The notes under the pieces: model-generated
Told to the model about the DNA's origin: nothing
The model's database searches: none
What the model saw: the letters and a program-made list of their open reading frames with translations, nothing else
Part shown: piece by piece, positions 6,920 to 13,757 of the stretch
How the letters are laid out: every line of letters starts with the position of its first letter
Numbering within the stretch: position 1 is the first letter of the stretch
Position numbers and translations under genes: made by a program
Assembly: GCA_023264075.1 (NCBI GenBank)
Contig: JALQTG010000073.1
Location: 1 to 13,757, forward strand
Length of the DNA: 13,757 nucleotides
Reading direction: 5' to 3'
Source: Crocinitomicaceae bacterium
GTDB lineage: Bacteria > Bacteroidota > Bacteroidia > Flavobacteriales_D > Crocinitomicaceae

Positions 6920-7747
6920 CTATAAGTTCTTAAGTACACATCCCGCACCAGCGTACAGCCCTTGTCCAATATTTCTTCCACTAAGTGTATAACCAACATT
7001 TGAATAAATACCAAATCGCTTTCCGATTGGAACATAAATCGTTCCTCCAATGCGATCATAGTCCACTCCTAATTCGCGAAATGAAGGTGGTGCAGGTGTA
7101 CCCAAGTAGTCGAAACCTCCCGGAGTATATTGATTTTCGTACCATATGTCAACGTAGTATTTCGCTGCAGCATACCCCAATTTGATACTACCCGTATACG
7201 CCGATGGAACAGGGTCGAATTTATAATTGTAGGCATATTGAAGTGTGGCAAACCACCCGGAAATCTGGTAATGAATTACTGGTCGGATGTCAATGGTTTT
7301 TGCTTGTTGGCCAATAGCATTCACGCCACTCGTAGAATAATTGGTTAAGTTTCCTGAAAAACCAGCGGCTAGATTAAAGGATAAGTCGCCCCCTTTGAGT
7401 TTGGCTTGAGCAAGCCGATACTTTAGAAATAAGCTACCGTCCTGCACGGATTTGACATCTCCAATGGATACCACAGGTATATTCAGGTAAAGGTCAAATT
7501 TATCAGTTATTCCTGTTCCAATGAAGAGCGCAGCGGTTCGAATGTTTCGAGTTAAATTTATTTTGGTCTTACCAGCAAAATAAACTTTGTCGAATTGGAG
7601 TCCACCACCTATTCCTACTTCAATGGTTCCTTTTCCTTTGTAAAATCCATCTACTTTACCTTGTCCGTATGTCAATGACGATACCCAAAAGAACATTACC
7701 GCGATACAAGAATTAGCAGTTAATCTAGTTAGGTAAGCAAGTGTCAT
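6920..7747 (-). CDS. Outer-membrane beta-barrel protein, function unknown
   Basis: A 275-residue exported protein. Residues 1-29 look like a signal peptide (basic and hydrophobic, ending SLTYGQ). The rest alternates polar and apolar residues with frequent aromatic and glycine residues (IEVGIGGGLQF, FDLYLNIPVV, ATLQYAYNYKF, GIYSNVGYTLSGR), the pattern of a barrel of about 10-14 strands like the small transporter or MetA-pathway-type barrels. I cannot name the family. Its ATG overlaps the TGA of the upstream gene (ATGA, 7744-7747), so the two are translated together, and it is the last gene of the kynurenine operon. A link to export or uptake of a pathway compound is possible but not shown. Confidence 0.82.
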   Translation of the reverse strand: MTLAYLTRLTANSCIAVMFFWVSSLTYGQGKVDGFYKGKGTIEVGIGGGLQFDKVYFAGKTKINLTRNIRTAALFIGTGITDKFDLYLNIPVVSIGDVKSVQDGSLFLKYRLAQAKLKGGDLSFNLAAGFSGNLTNYSTSGVNAIGQQAKTIDIRPVIHYQISGWFATLQYAYNYKFDPVPSAYTGSIKLGYAAAKYYVDIWYENQYTPGGFDYLGTPAPPSFRELGVDYDRIGGTIYVPIGKRFGIYSNVGYTLSGRNIGQGLYAGAGCVLKNL

Positions 7748-8640
7748 CGATTCATGAATTCATTCGCACGCTTACGATCATCTTCATTCGTTTCCACTGG
7801 AGGACAGCGATTAGGGTCTTTTTTAAACAACCATACGAACTTAACTTTGAAAAGCGCGGGATAATATTTACTCGAAAACCAATGAATGCTAGGTGTTCCA
7901 CCATTCCATTCGTACGCAGTTAAAAGGGGTAATTGTACACCTGGAATGATGAAGAAACCTTCTTTAGGCTTAAATCCAAATCCGAAATCGTAGTGTAATT
8001 GTCCAATTAAATTGCCTTGGAATTTTTGCGTTTGTGGCAAATAGGTGCCATCATAATTCTGGTTCATACCCACCATGGCGTAATCCAAGTTTATACCTAA
8101 TCCGTTATCTAAAAATGTGTAAGGATTTATTTGGAAAACGTTGTGCGCAGTAAAACGCCCGTAGAGGTATCCGTTATAGAATTCACCTTCACCCGAAACG
8201 TTGCTAATAAGTGTATCTCTATCGTCGTAAAGTCCAGATTCGAAAAGTTCTCGTCCTCCGATGTGCTTGTAACCAATTCCCCAGTCATAGTATTGAATCA
8301 ATTTTCGAGGGCGCTTGGTTATGTGCACCATGCCAAGTTCTATGAAAATTCCAATACGACTTTTCGCTTCGTGACTATAGCGAAATAGGCTGTCCCCATT
8401 GATCCGTATTTCTCCTGTAATTGGATTGATGCGTGTGAAGGTGTAAGTAGGTCCGAAAGATAATTGAATACCATGTCGCTGATGAGGTCCAGTTACCCAT
8501 TTGTATAAAGGCTGATGTAAACGTTGGTTTCCATAGAACTGTTTCTTTTTAGTTTTGTTTCGGTACGATCCACTCTGAGCGACAGAGCTGGAACCAACGG
8601 CACAAGTCAACGCCAATAAAACAACTAGGTGCTTCTTCAT
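7744..8640 (-). CDS. Exported hypothetical protein, probable outer-membrane barrel
   Basis: A 298-residue protein with a clear signal peptide (MKKHLVVLLALTCAVGSSSVAQ, 1-22), a basic stretch RNKTKKKQ just after it, and then beta-rich segments (GIQLSFGPTYTFTRI, RIGIFIELGMVHI, YYDWGIGYKHIGG, GQLHYDFGFGFKP). It ends in a charged, cysteine-containing tail (KKDPNRCPPVETNEDDRKR) that looks periplasmic or surface-exposed rather than a last strand. No enzyme motif and no lipobox are visible. Its ATG overlaps the kmo stop (ATGA, 8637-8640) and its stop overlaps the next start, so it is tightly coupled to kmo. The family is not recognised. Confidence 0.82.
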   Translation of the reverse strand: MKKHLVVLLALTCAVGSSSVAQSGSYRNKTKKKQFYGNQRLHQPLYKWVTGPHQRHGIQLSFGPTYTFTRINPITGEIRINGDSLFRYSHEAKSRIGIFIELGMVHITKRPRKLIQYYDWGIGYKHIGGRELFESGLYDDRDTLISNVSGEGEFYNGYLYGRFTAHNVFQINPYTFLDNGLGINLDYAMVGMNQNYDGTYLPQTQKFQGNLIGQLHYDFGFGFKPKEGFFIIPGVQLPLLTAYEWNGGTPSIHWFSSKYYPALFKVKFVWLFKKDPNRCPPVETNEDDRKRANEFMNR

Positions 8641-9980
8641 TCTACTAAAGATAATATTTTTTCCATTACCGAATCATCCTCCCATTGAGTATGAATGTTT
8701 TCCATAGCCATCACTTCATCCATTATTCTACGCTGACGATCACCGTTTGCAATTGCATCTGAATAGCGAATATGGCTAAATGTAACTTGCGAATATAACG
8801 GTAACCATTTGGAAGGATACAAATCACTGAATTTTCGTTCAATTTTCTTGCGCAACAAGAAATCCGCATCTCCCGCCAAATCGCGCATTTCGATATAATT
8901 GTACAAGGCCAAATCGGCAATTGCATTTCCGTCTGGTACACGCTGATTAGAATAGTCTTCAAATAATTTTAGTGCGTCACCATCATTGGCGTCGAACATT
9001 TCTGAAAATACCGAGCAATCTTCGAACCCGCAATTCATACCTTGTCCATAGAATGGAACAACAGCGTGTGCTGCGTCACCCATCAGCATTACTTTGTCTT
9101 CGTAGTTCCAAGGGCTACATCGAACAGTGACCAAAGTAGAAGTTGGATTTTCGAAGTAATCTGTTTCGAGTGTAGGCATTACGTCCACAGCATCAGGAAA
9201 GGTAGCGTTGAAAAACTTCATTACGTCCTCGCCGGTTTTAATACTTTCAAAAGATGTATCTCCTTTCATTGGGAAGAACAAAGTCACTGTGAAACTACCA
9301 TCGAGATTCGGTAATGCGATGAGCATAAACTCACCTCTTGGCCAAATGTGTAAACAGTTCTTATCTATCCGATGTGTTCCATCCGCGTTTGGAGGAATTA
9401 CAAGTTCTTTGTATCCATGTGATAAATAGTCTTGAGAATAGTTAAACATGGGGGTTTTCATCATCCGATTACGTACAGCCGAGAATGCCCCGTCTGTACC
9501 AAAAATATGGTCATATGTGTAGCTAACAGTTTCCTTTGAAGCAGTATCCGTGAATGATATGGTATTCGTATCCAAGTCTAAATCTTCGCATTTATGATTA
9601 AAGCGATAGGTGATATTTGGGTAATTATCTGCTAAATTCATGAGGGTTTGATTCAAACCACCTCGTGAAACAGAATAAATAGCTTCATTTTCTTTTCCAT
9701 ACGGTTGATAGGTAAGGTTGCCTTCAATATCGTGCATTTTACGTCCGTACATAGGAATACACATCTTGCGAATTTCATCCGCGATACCAGCCATTTCAAG
9801 CGCTTTGAAGCCTCTATTCGAAAGTGCAAGATTGATAGATCTTCCACCTATAACATCCGCTTTTCGTAAGTCTGGTCTGCGCTCAAAAACATCTACTTGA
9901 AAACCTTTTTTCGCAAGAAGAACGGCATGTAAACTACCGACTAACCCTGCGCCAATGACTGCTACTTTCTTGTTACTCAT
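8637..9980 (-). CDS. kmo: Kynurenine 3-monooxygenase
   Basis: An FAD- and NADPH-dependent aromatic hydroxylase that converts L-kynurenine to 3-hydroxykynurenine. The 447-residue length fits the family. GAGLVG at 10-15 binds FAD. RSINLALSNRG (47-57) is the KMO-type second block. GTDGAFSAVR at 161-170 is the DG motif, and GDAAHAVVPFYGQGMNCGFE at 301-320 is the GD motif plus the KMO signature. Arg80 and Tyr94 have the same 14-residue spacing as the substrate-binding Arg/Tyr pair of characterised KMOs (R83/Y97 in yeast, R84/Y98 in Pseudomonas). The C-terminal region (about 355-445) lacks the strong hydrophobic anchor of the mitochondrial enzyme, so it should be soluble. It is two genes downstream of kynU, which takes its product. 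Confidence 0.96.
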   Translation of the reverse strand: MSNKKVAVIGAGLVGSLHAVLLAKKGFQVDVFERRPDLRKADVIGGRSINLALSNRGFKALEMAGIADEIRKMCIPMYGRKMHDIEGNLTYQPYGKENEAIYSVSRGGLNQTLMNLADNYPNITYRFNHKCEDLDLDTNTISFTDTASKETVSYTYDHIFGTDGAFSAVRNRMMKTPMFNYSQDYLSHGYKELVIPPNADGTHRIDKNCLHIWPRGEFMLIALPNLDGSFTVTLFFPMKGDTSFESIKTGEDVMKFFNATFPDAVDVMPTLETDYFENPTSTLVTVRCSPWNYEDKVMLMGDAAHAVVPFYGQGMNCGFEDCSVFSEMFDANDGDALKLFEDYSNQRVPDGNAIADLALYNYIEMRDLAGDADFLLRKKIERKFSDLYPSKWLPLYSQVTFSHIRYSDAIANGDRQRRIMDEVMAMENIHTQWEDDSVMEKILSLVE

Positions 9981-10030
9981 TTGTTAACTTTTTTATCAAA
10001 CACTCGATCAAAATGCTTGTTCTACTTTTT

Positions 10031-10038
10031 CAAAAATA
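10031..10038 (-). promoter_or_regulatory. Candidate internal -7 element (TATTTTTG) for kmo
   Basis: TATTTTTG on the minus strand is an exact TAnnTTTG match 50 bases before the kmo ATG. TTC, not TTG, sits at the -33 spacing (19 bp). In such AT-rich DNA a chance match is possible. Confidence 0.35.
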
Positions 10039-10097
10039 AGGCTTTTACTGATATGGAACCCTAAGTGTGGAAATATAGAATGATTCAACACAAATTG

Positions 10098-10204
10098 GTT
10101 TTTTGGTTGCAGGTTGCAAGTTACGGGTACTACATGCGTTTGGGGTTTGTAATTGATTTCATTTGTAGAGACTATTGGACAACCTGGAACCTTTAACCTG
10201 CAAC
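10098..10204. repeat. Intergenic heptad repeat array, inverted pair (copy B)
   Basis: GTT recurs every 7 bases at 10106, 10113 and 10120 (units GTTGCAG, GTTGCAA, GTTACGG). The opposite arm has AAC every 7 bases at 10181, 10188, 10195 and 10202; read on the minus strand its units are GTTGCAG, GTTAAAG, GTTCCAG, GTTGTCC. The arms face each other across about 55 bp. GTTGCAAGTTAC (10113-10124) is identical to 2680-2691 of copy A, and the minus-strand right arm equals the left arm of copy A with one extra heptad and one base change. Confidence 0.75.
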
Positions 10205-10225
10205 GCGCGAAGCGCCAAACTCTTG

Positions 10226-10435
10226 CTACCCCCTCCACTTCCTCGAAAACTCCGAATCGAAATAACTGCTTCTTTTGCGTTGTGCATTTTTTCGTTTGTG
10301 GAACAACACCATTAATCGCCAAAGTACTAACCCTAATACAAGCACAGCGAATACTTGAACAAGTAGTTCGATGTATTCTGCTTCATTGTTCAATGTTCCC
10401 GTGAAGCGCTTTTGAATGAGCTGTTGTATTGTCAT
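10226..10435 (-). CDS. Small single-pass membrane protein between kynU and kmo
   Basis: A 69-residue protein with one hydrophobic helix at about 22-45 (YIELLVQVFAVLVLGLVLWR), followed by a strongly basic tail (HKRKNAQRKRSSYF). By the positive-inside rule the C-terminus is cytoplasmic. The ATG (10433-10435) is 1 bp after the kynU stop, a spacing typical of translational coupling, which is the main argument that it is real. No family is recognised. It could be a small regulator or adaptor, or an unrelated passenger in the operon. Confidence 0.72.
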   Translation of the reverse strand: MTIQQLIQKRFTGTLNNEAEYIELLVQVFAVLVLGLVLWRLMVLFHKRKNAQRKRSSYFDSEFSRKWRG

Positions 10436-10436
10436 A

Positions 10437-11714
10437 CTAGCAAATAGCAGCTTTTAATCGTTGTCCAAAATGATATACATCTTCGTATGAATTGTAGAGA
10501 GGAGCAGGGGCAATGCGAATCACGTTGGGTTCCCTCCAGTCGGCTACAACTCCAGATGCTGAAAGCGCGTCAAACAAATCTTTTCCTTGTCCGTGCGCTA
10601 AAATAGACAGTTGAGCCCCACGCTTTGTTTTATCTCTCGGTGTAATGATTTCAAAATCGACCTTTTCGCTGCTCGACGAAATAGCGTGTATAATAAATTC
10701 GAGGTAAGCAGTTAAATCATCCCTCTTTTGAGAAATAGCTGGCATGCCTACTTCATCGAAAATTGTCAACGAAGCTAAATGAGCTGCCATTCCAAGTATT
10801 GGTGCATTACTTAATTGCCAGCCTTCAGCACCTTCCATAGGTTGAAATCCTGGCTCCATTTTGAAACGTACGTCTTTATCATGTCCCCACCAACCAGCAA
10901 AACGGGGTAAATTGGGGTTACTGGCGTGCCGCTCATGGACATACATTCCTGATACACCACCAGGGCTAGAGTTTAGGTATTTATACGTGCACCAAGCGGC
11001 AAAATCAACCTCCCAATCGTGCAGATCAAGTTCCACGTTTCCTGCTGCATGTGCTAAATCGAACCCTACCACGGCGCCAGCTTTATGTCCTGCAGCAGTA
11101 ATCGATTTCATGTCGAAAAGTTGGCCGGTATAATAATTTACTCCACCAATCAAAATCAACGCAATTTCATCACCTTGTGCTTCAATGGTAGCAAGTATGT
11201 CTTCTTCACGAATGAGATGTTCACCTTCTCTTGGGAATATTTCGAGGATAGCATCTTTCGGTTCATAACCGTGAAATTTCACCTGAGATTCAAGTGCATA
11301 TTGATCGGACGGAAATGCTTTTCCTTCACATAGTATTTTAAATCGTTTTCCTTCTGGTCGATAAAACGAAACCATCAACAAGTGCAGGTTAGTGGTTAAT
11401 GAATGAGTAATGACAACTTCTTTATCCAATGCGCCAACTATTTTTGCTGCTTTACTGGTCAATAATTCATGGTAGGAAAACCATGGATTGTGCGCTTCAA
11501 AATGTCCTTCAACTCCCCATTTTGCCCAATCGTTCAATTCCTGTTCAATGAATGATTTGGTTCGCTTCGGTTGCAGACCTAAAGAGTTTCCCGTAAAGTA
11601 GATTACCTCCTTTTCATGAAAGGTTGGGAAGTAAAATTCACTTCGGTACTCTGCTAGTGGGTCCTTTGAGTCACATTCGCGTGCAAAAGAAAGGTCGTTT
11701 TTATAATTGTTCAT
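10437..11714 (-). CDS. kynU: Kynureninase
   Basis: A PLP-dependent hydrolase that cleaves kynurenine or 3-hydroxykynurenine to (3-hydroxy)anthranilate and L-alanine. The 425-residue length is usual. FTGNSLGLQPK (40-50) is the N-terminal signature. GFDLAHAAGN (217-226) carries the PLP-contacting Asp219 and His222. CTYKYLNSSPG (242-252) carries the PLP Schiff-base lysine, Lys245. RFAGWWGHD (271-279) and WQLSNAP (299-305) are further conserved blocks, and REPNVIRIAPAPLYNSYED near 394-412 is the C-terminal signature. It appears to be the first gene of the operon: a strong terminator lies 40 bp upstream of its ATG. A near-match -7 box (TAATTTTA, 7 of 8) lies at 11732-11739. With kmo in the same operon, 3-hydroxykynurenine is the likely substrate. 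Confidence 0.97.
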   Translation of the reverse strand: MNNYKNDLSFARECDSKDPLAEYRSEFYFPTFHEKEVIYFTGNSLGLQPKRTKSFIEQELNDWAKWGVEGHFEAHNPWFSYHELLTSKAAKIVGALDKEVVITHSLTTNLHLLMVSFYRPEGKRFKILCEGKAFPSDQYALESQVKFHGYEPKDAILEIFPREGEHLIREEDILATIEAQGDEIALILIGGVNYYTGQLFDMKSITAAGHKAGAVVGFDLAHAAGNVELDLHDWEVDFAAWCTYKYLNSSPGGVSGMYVHERHASNPNLPRFAGWWGHDKDVRFKMEPGFQPMEGAEGWQLSNAPILGMAAHLASLTIFDEVGMPAISQKRDDLTAYLEFIIHAISSSSEKVDFEIITPRDKTKRGAQLSILAHGQGKDLFDALSASGVVADWREPNVIRIAPAPLYNSYEDVYHFGQRLKAAIC

Positions 11715-11753
11715 GGATTAATTTTGAGCTTTAAAATTAGTAAAATAATAAAA

Positions 11754-11777
11754 AAAACACCCTATTCAGGGTGTTTT
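11754..11777 (-). terminator. Intrinsic terminator of the T9SS-secreted protein gene
   Basis: A perfect 10-bp stem (AAAACACCCT / AGGGTGTTTT) with a 4-base loop lies 20 bp after the stop of the minus-strand secreted protein gene. Read on the minus strand, a run of eight T ends the stem and continues TATTATTTT. It insulates kynU from upstream transcription. Confidence 0.9.
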
Positions 11778-11797
11778 CCATTGAGTTTCTTATTGAG

Positions 11798-13757
11798 TTA
11801 CTCCTTAATTAGTTTACCAATTAGCTGAGTTTCTGACGTCCTTATTGAAATGAAATAAACACCGTTTTCGAAAGGAGATAAGTCTGCTTCGAATTGGGTA
11901 GAATTATTTTTTTGTTTCAGTACAAGTTTCCCTGTTACGTCTCTGATCTCTATTTCCTCAATTTTCTCCGAATAGATCACTTTAATGAGTGAATTGGTGG
12001 GGTTCGGGTAAATGGAGAAAGAAATATCGTTCACGTCAATTCCCCCAACTGGCTCTTCTTCTTCTTCCTCCGAAACATTAATTCCCCGTTTGTTGGAACG
12101 GGAAGAGTTATAATCTTGTGCTTTTAAAGGTAAGCAGTTGTTCGGTGAAGGAATGCTTATCATGTACACAAGGTTACTATCACCGGGCGCATTTAAATCA
12201 GTATATGTAAATGCGGTGGATGGAACAGTGTCGATAATTGTCCAGCCCGTCGTAGGATGATAGCGATTAATGTAGTAAGAAGGGTAGCTAAATCCAACAT
12301 AACTGTCCCAAATAAGGTTAATGCTGTTGTTAAGACCAAAATTGGAAGTTAAGTGTATCGTTTTGTGTTGATCGGATAATTCTCCCTCGTTTCCACAATT
12401 ATCAACTGCAGCAACCTTATATTTCCAAGAACGAATTCTAGGGTCTGAGTCATAATCGTAAAATTCACTTAAACTATCTGCTGATGTACTTCCCACAAAA
12501 TAGTATAACCCTGCTTGAGAACTTTCTTTGTATATGTTATAAGCACTAATTGTAGGGTCATTTAATGGTGACCAAATCACCAAATTTGTATTAGTAATTG
12601 AATCAACATCAACCATGCAGATCTCTACTTTATCTGGAGTGGTTTCTTCTACCGTATAGAACTGATAAGAGGAGCAGCCATTGGCCGAGGTAACTTCAAC
12701 TGAATATTGTCCAGGGTTAACATCGATTAAGTCTTGATTCATACTTCCATCAGACCAGTTGTATACAAATGGCCCTTGTCCTCCAATGGTTTTGATGTAG
12801 ATATCGGACAAATTTCCATCACACGTTCCTGTATTAATGGAGTCTAGAACGATTATTGGTCCTCCCATTTCATTCACAACGAACGTTTTTTCTAATAAAC
12901 AAGTATTACCATCGATAACAAGTAAGGTGTGCAAACCTGCAGGGAGTCCTGAAGTTTGATTGTTTGGACCAGAAGCGTTTGGCCAGATGAAGTTATAAGG
13001 TCCTGTTCCATTATTGATTGTAGCAGCTACAACCCCACTAACTCCGCCACAGGCAGCCTTTGAGGCCAAAACAGAAATATTGGTTTTAGCGGGCTGGGAA
13101 ACCTCAATGGTTTGAACAGAAAAGCAACCGTTGGCATCTGTCACAAATATTTCATAGGGACCAGCTACCAGTCCGTAAATATCTTCTGTAGCATCGCCAT
13201 TGGACCACGAAATATCATAGGGAGGCTGCCCTCCCAATAATGTCACCGAAATCGATCCGTTGGATGCACCATAACAATCCACGTCGACAACGTTGTCAAC
13301 AAGGATAACAACACCTTCCTCATCCGAGACGGTCGCAATTCCTTCATCGGAACATCCGTTTAAATCCGTTACGGTTACCACGTAAACACCGGAATTCAAG
13401 CTGTCTGCAATTACCCCTTGTGCACCGTTAGACCAGTCGAATGAATATGGCGGAGCTCCACCGTTAGCAGTTACTACGGCGACACCGTTATTTACTGAAC
13501 AAGTAGCTTCAGTTACTGTGTTAGTAATAACATTAATTTTCGATTCCGGAACATAAATACCTTGTGTTTCAGTTACGGATTGCCCGCAACCGCTAATTGA
13601 GGTGAGGGTAACAGTGTAGTATCCTGGCTCTTCATAAATGTGTTCTACTGGACTTAATGAAGTTTCTGTCACTAAGTTTCCTGATTGATCACCAAAGTTC
13701 CAAATATATGTTCCACCACCTATTGCCATAAATTCGAAAGGCGTTCCTTGGCAAATT
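11798..13757 (-). CDS. T9SS-secreted surface protein with PKD, SprB-like repeats and FN3-like region (5' end outside window)
   Basis: The frame is open to the window edge (visible start ICQGTPFEF), so the ATG at 13729 is internal. Counting from it, residues 1-45 belong to a PKD domain (YIWNFGDQSG, EEPGYYTVTLT). Four SprB-like repeats follow at about 75-136, 148-212, 220-286 and 297-361, each with GG-x-PY-x-(F/I)-x-W followed by LxxGxYxVxVTDxNGC; the third is the most diverged (WPNASG, GNTC). Residues 367-535 look like two fibronectin-III-type modules (AYNIYKESSQAG, YKVAAVDNCGNEG). An acidic linker with six Glu (554-559) leads to a type A T9SS sorting domain at 569-643 (SIYPNPTNS, DVTGKLV, NGVYFISI). 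The product should cross the outer membrane by T9SS and be surface-anchored or released. Ligand and role are unknown; adhesion is the usual guess. Confidence 0.93.
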   Translation of the reverse strand, partial: ICQGTPFEFMAIGGGTYIWNFGDQSGNLVTETSLSPVEHIYEEPGYYTVTLTSISGCGQSVTETQGIYVPESKINVITNTVTEATCSVNNGVAVVTANGGAPPYSFDWSNGAQGVIADSLNSGVYVVTVTDLNGCSDEGIATVSDEEGVVILVDNVVDVDCYGASNGSISVTLLGGQPPYDISWSNGDATEDIYGLVAGPYEIFVTDANGCFSVQTIEVSQPAKTNISVLASKAACGGVSGVVAATINNGTGPYNFIWPNASGPNNQTSGLPAGLHTLLVIDGNTCLLEKTFVVNEMGGPIIVLDSINTGTCDGNLSDIYIKTIGGQGPFVYNWSDGSMNQDLIDVNPGQYSVEVTSANGCSSYQFYTVEETTPDKVEICMVDVDSITNTNLVIWSPLNDPTISAYNIYKESSQAGLYYFVGSTSADSLSEFYDYDSDPRIRSWKYKVAAVDNCGNEGELSDQHKTIHLTSNFGLNNSINLIWDSYVGFSYPSYYINRYHPTTGWTIIDTVPSTAFTYTDLNAPGDSNLVYMISIPSPNNCLPLKAQDYNSSRSNKRGINVSEEEEEEPVGGIDVNDISFSIYPNPTNSLIKVIYSEKIEEIEIRDVTGKLVLKQKNNSTQFEADLSPFENGVYFISIRTSETQLIGKLIKE

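Larger units (their letters stand above)
9981..10225. other. 245-bp non-coding gap inside the kynurenine operon
   Basis: This gap between the 69-aa gene and kmo is the only sizeable gap in an otherwise nearly gapless operon. It holds the heptad repeat copy B (10098-10204) and a TAnnTTTG box facing kmo at 10031-10038. An open frame on the minus strand crosses part of it (to 10008), but its translation shows no family features and is driven by the repeats, so I do not call it. Confidence 0.6.

Noticed and set aside
10008..10322. Minus-strand open frame of 104 codons overlapping the 69-aa gene and the gap before kmo
   Set aside because: It runs through the heptad repeat array, lacks domain features, and overlaps in another frame the 69-aa gene that has operon-type spacing and a clear membrane helix.

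Overview
The window looks like a chromosomal segment of a marine or freshwater Bacteroidota, most likely order Flavobacteriales (Crocinitomicaceae/Fluviicola-like is my best guess, from overall impression only). The support is a protein with SprB-type repeats and a type A type IX secretion (T9SS) sorting domain, a TonB-dependent receptor with an N-terminal carboxypeptidase-regulatory-like domain, several TAnnTTTG promoter elements, low GC, and mostly weak Shine-Dalgarno signals. No tRNA, rRNA, CRISPR array, insertion sequence or phage gene was seen.

Layout. (1) 3-200, plus strand: the 3' end of a gene ending in a TonB-receptor-like plug domain without a barrel. It converges, across a bidirectional hairpin terminator, on (2) a complete TonB-dependent receptor on the minus strand (253-2637) that seems to be expressed from a leaderless GTG start. 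(3) A SulP-family anion transporter with a STAS domain (minus, 2774-4363). (4) Plus strand 4523-6916: a small four-helix membrane protein with a KFMHWPG motif, then an apparent transcription unit panD - flippase-like/LPG-synthase-TM protein - rfaE2. The last two genes overlap by 41 bases and share the same strong AAAGGAG ribosome binding site. (5) Minus strand 11714 down to 6920: a kynurenine-pathway operon, kynU - 69-aa membrane protein - kmo - exported protein - outer-membrane barrel protein. Junctions are 1 bp or ATGA overlaps, apart from one 245-bp gap in front of kmo. It ends 3 bp from the convergent rfaE2. (6) Minus strand 11798-13757: the 3' part of a large secreted protein (PKD, four SprB-like repeats, FN3-like region, T9SS type A sorting domain), closed by a strong intrinsic terminator just ahead of kynU.

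How the genes work together. KynU and Kmo are the hydroxylation and hydrolysis steps that turn kynurenine into 3-hydroxyanthranilate plus alanine, for tryptophan breakdown or de novo NAD synthesis. The first (dioxygenase/formamidase) and last (3-hydroxyanthranilate dioxygenase) steps are not in the window. The translationally coupled envelope proteins downstream of kmo suggest a link between this pathway and the cell surface that I cannot assign. PanD makes beta-alanine for coenzyme A, and RfaE2 makes ADP-heptose precursor for lipopolysaccharide; their shared unit with a lipid flippase/synthase-like protein is envelope-themed.

The most unusual non-coding signal is a family of short arrays with an exact 7-base period (GTTNNNN, best units GTTGCAG and GTTAAAG). 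They occur in three separate intergenic gaps, at two of them as facing inverted pairs.
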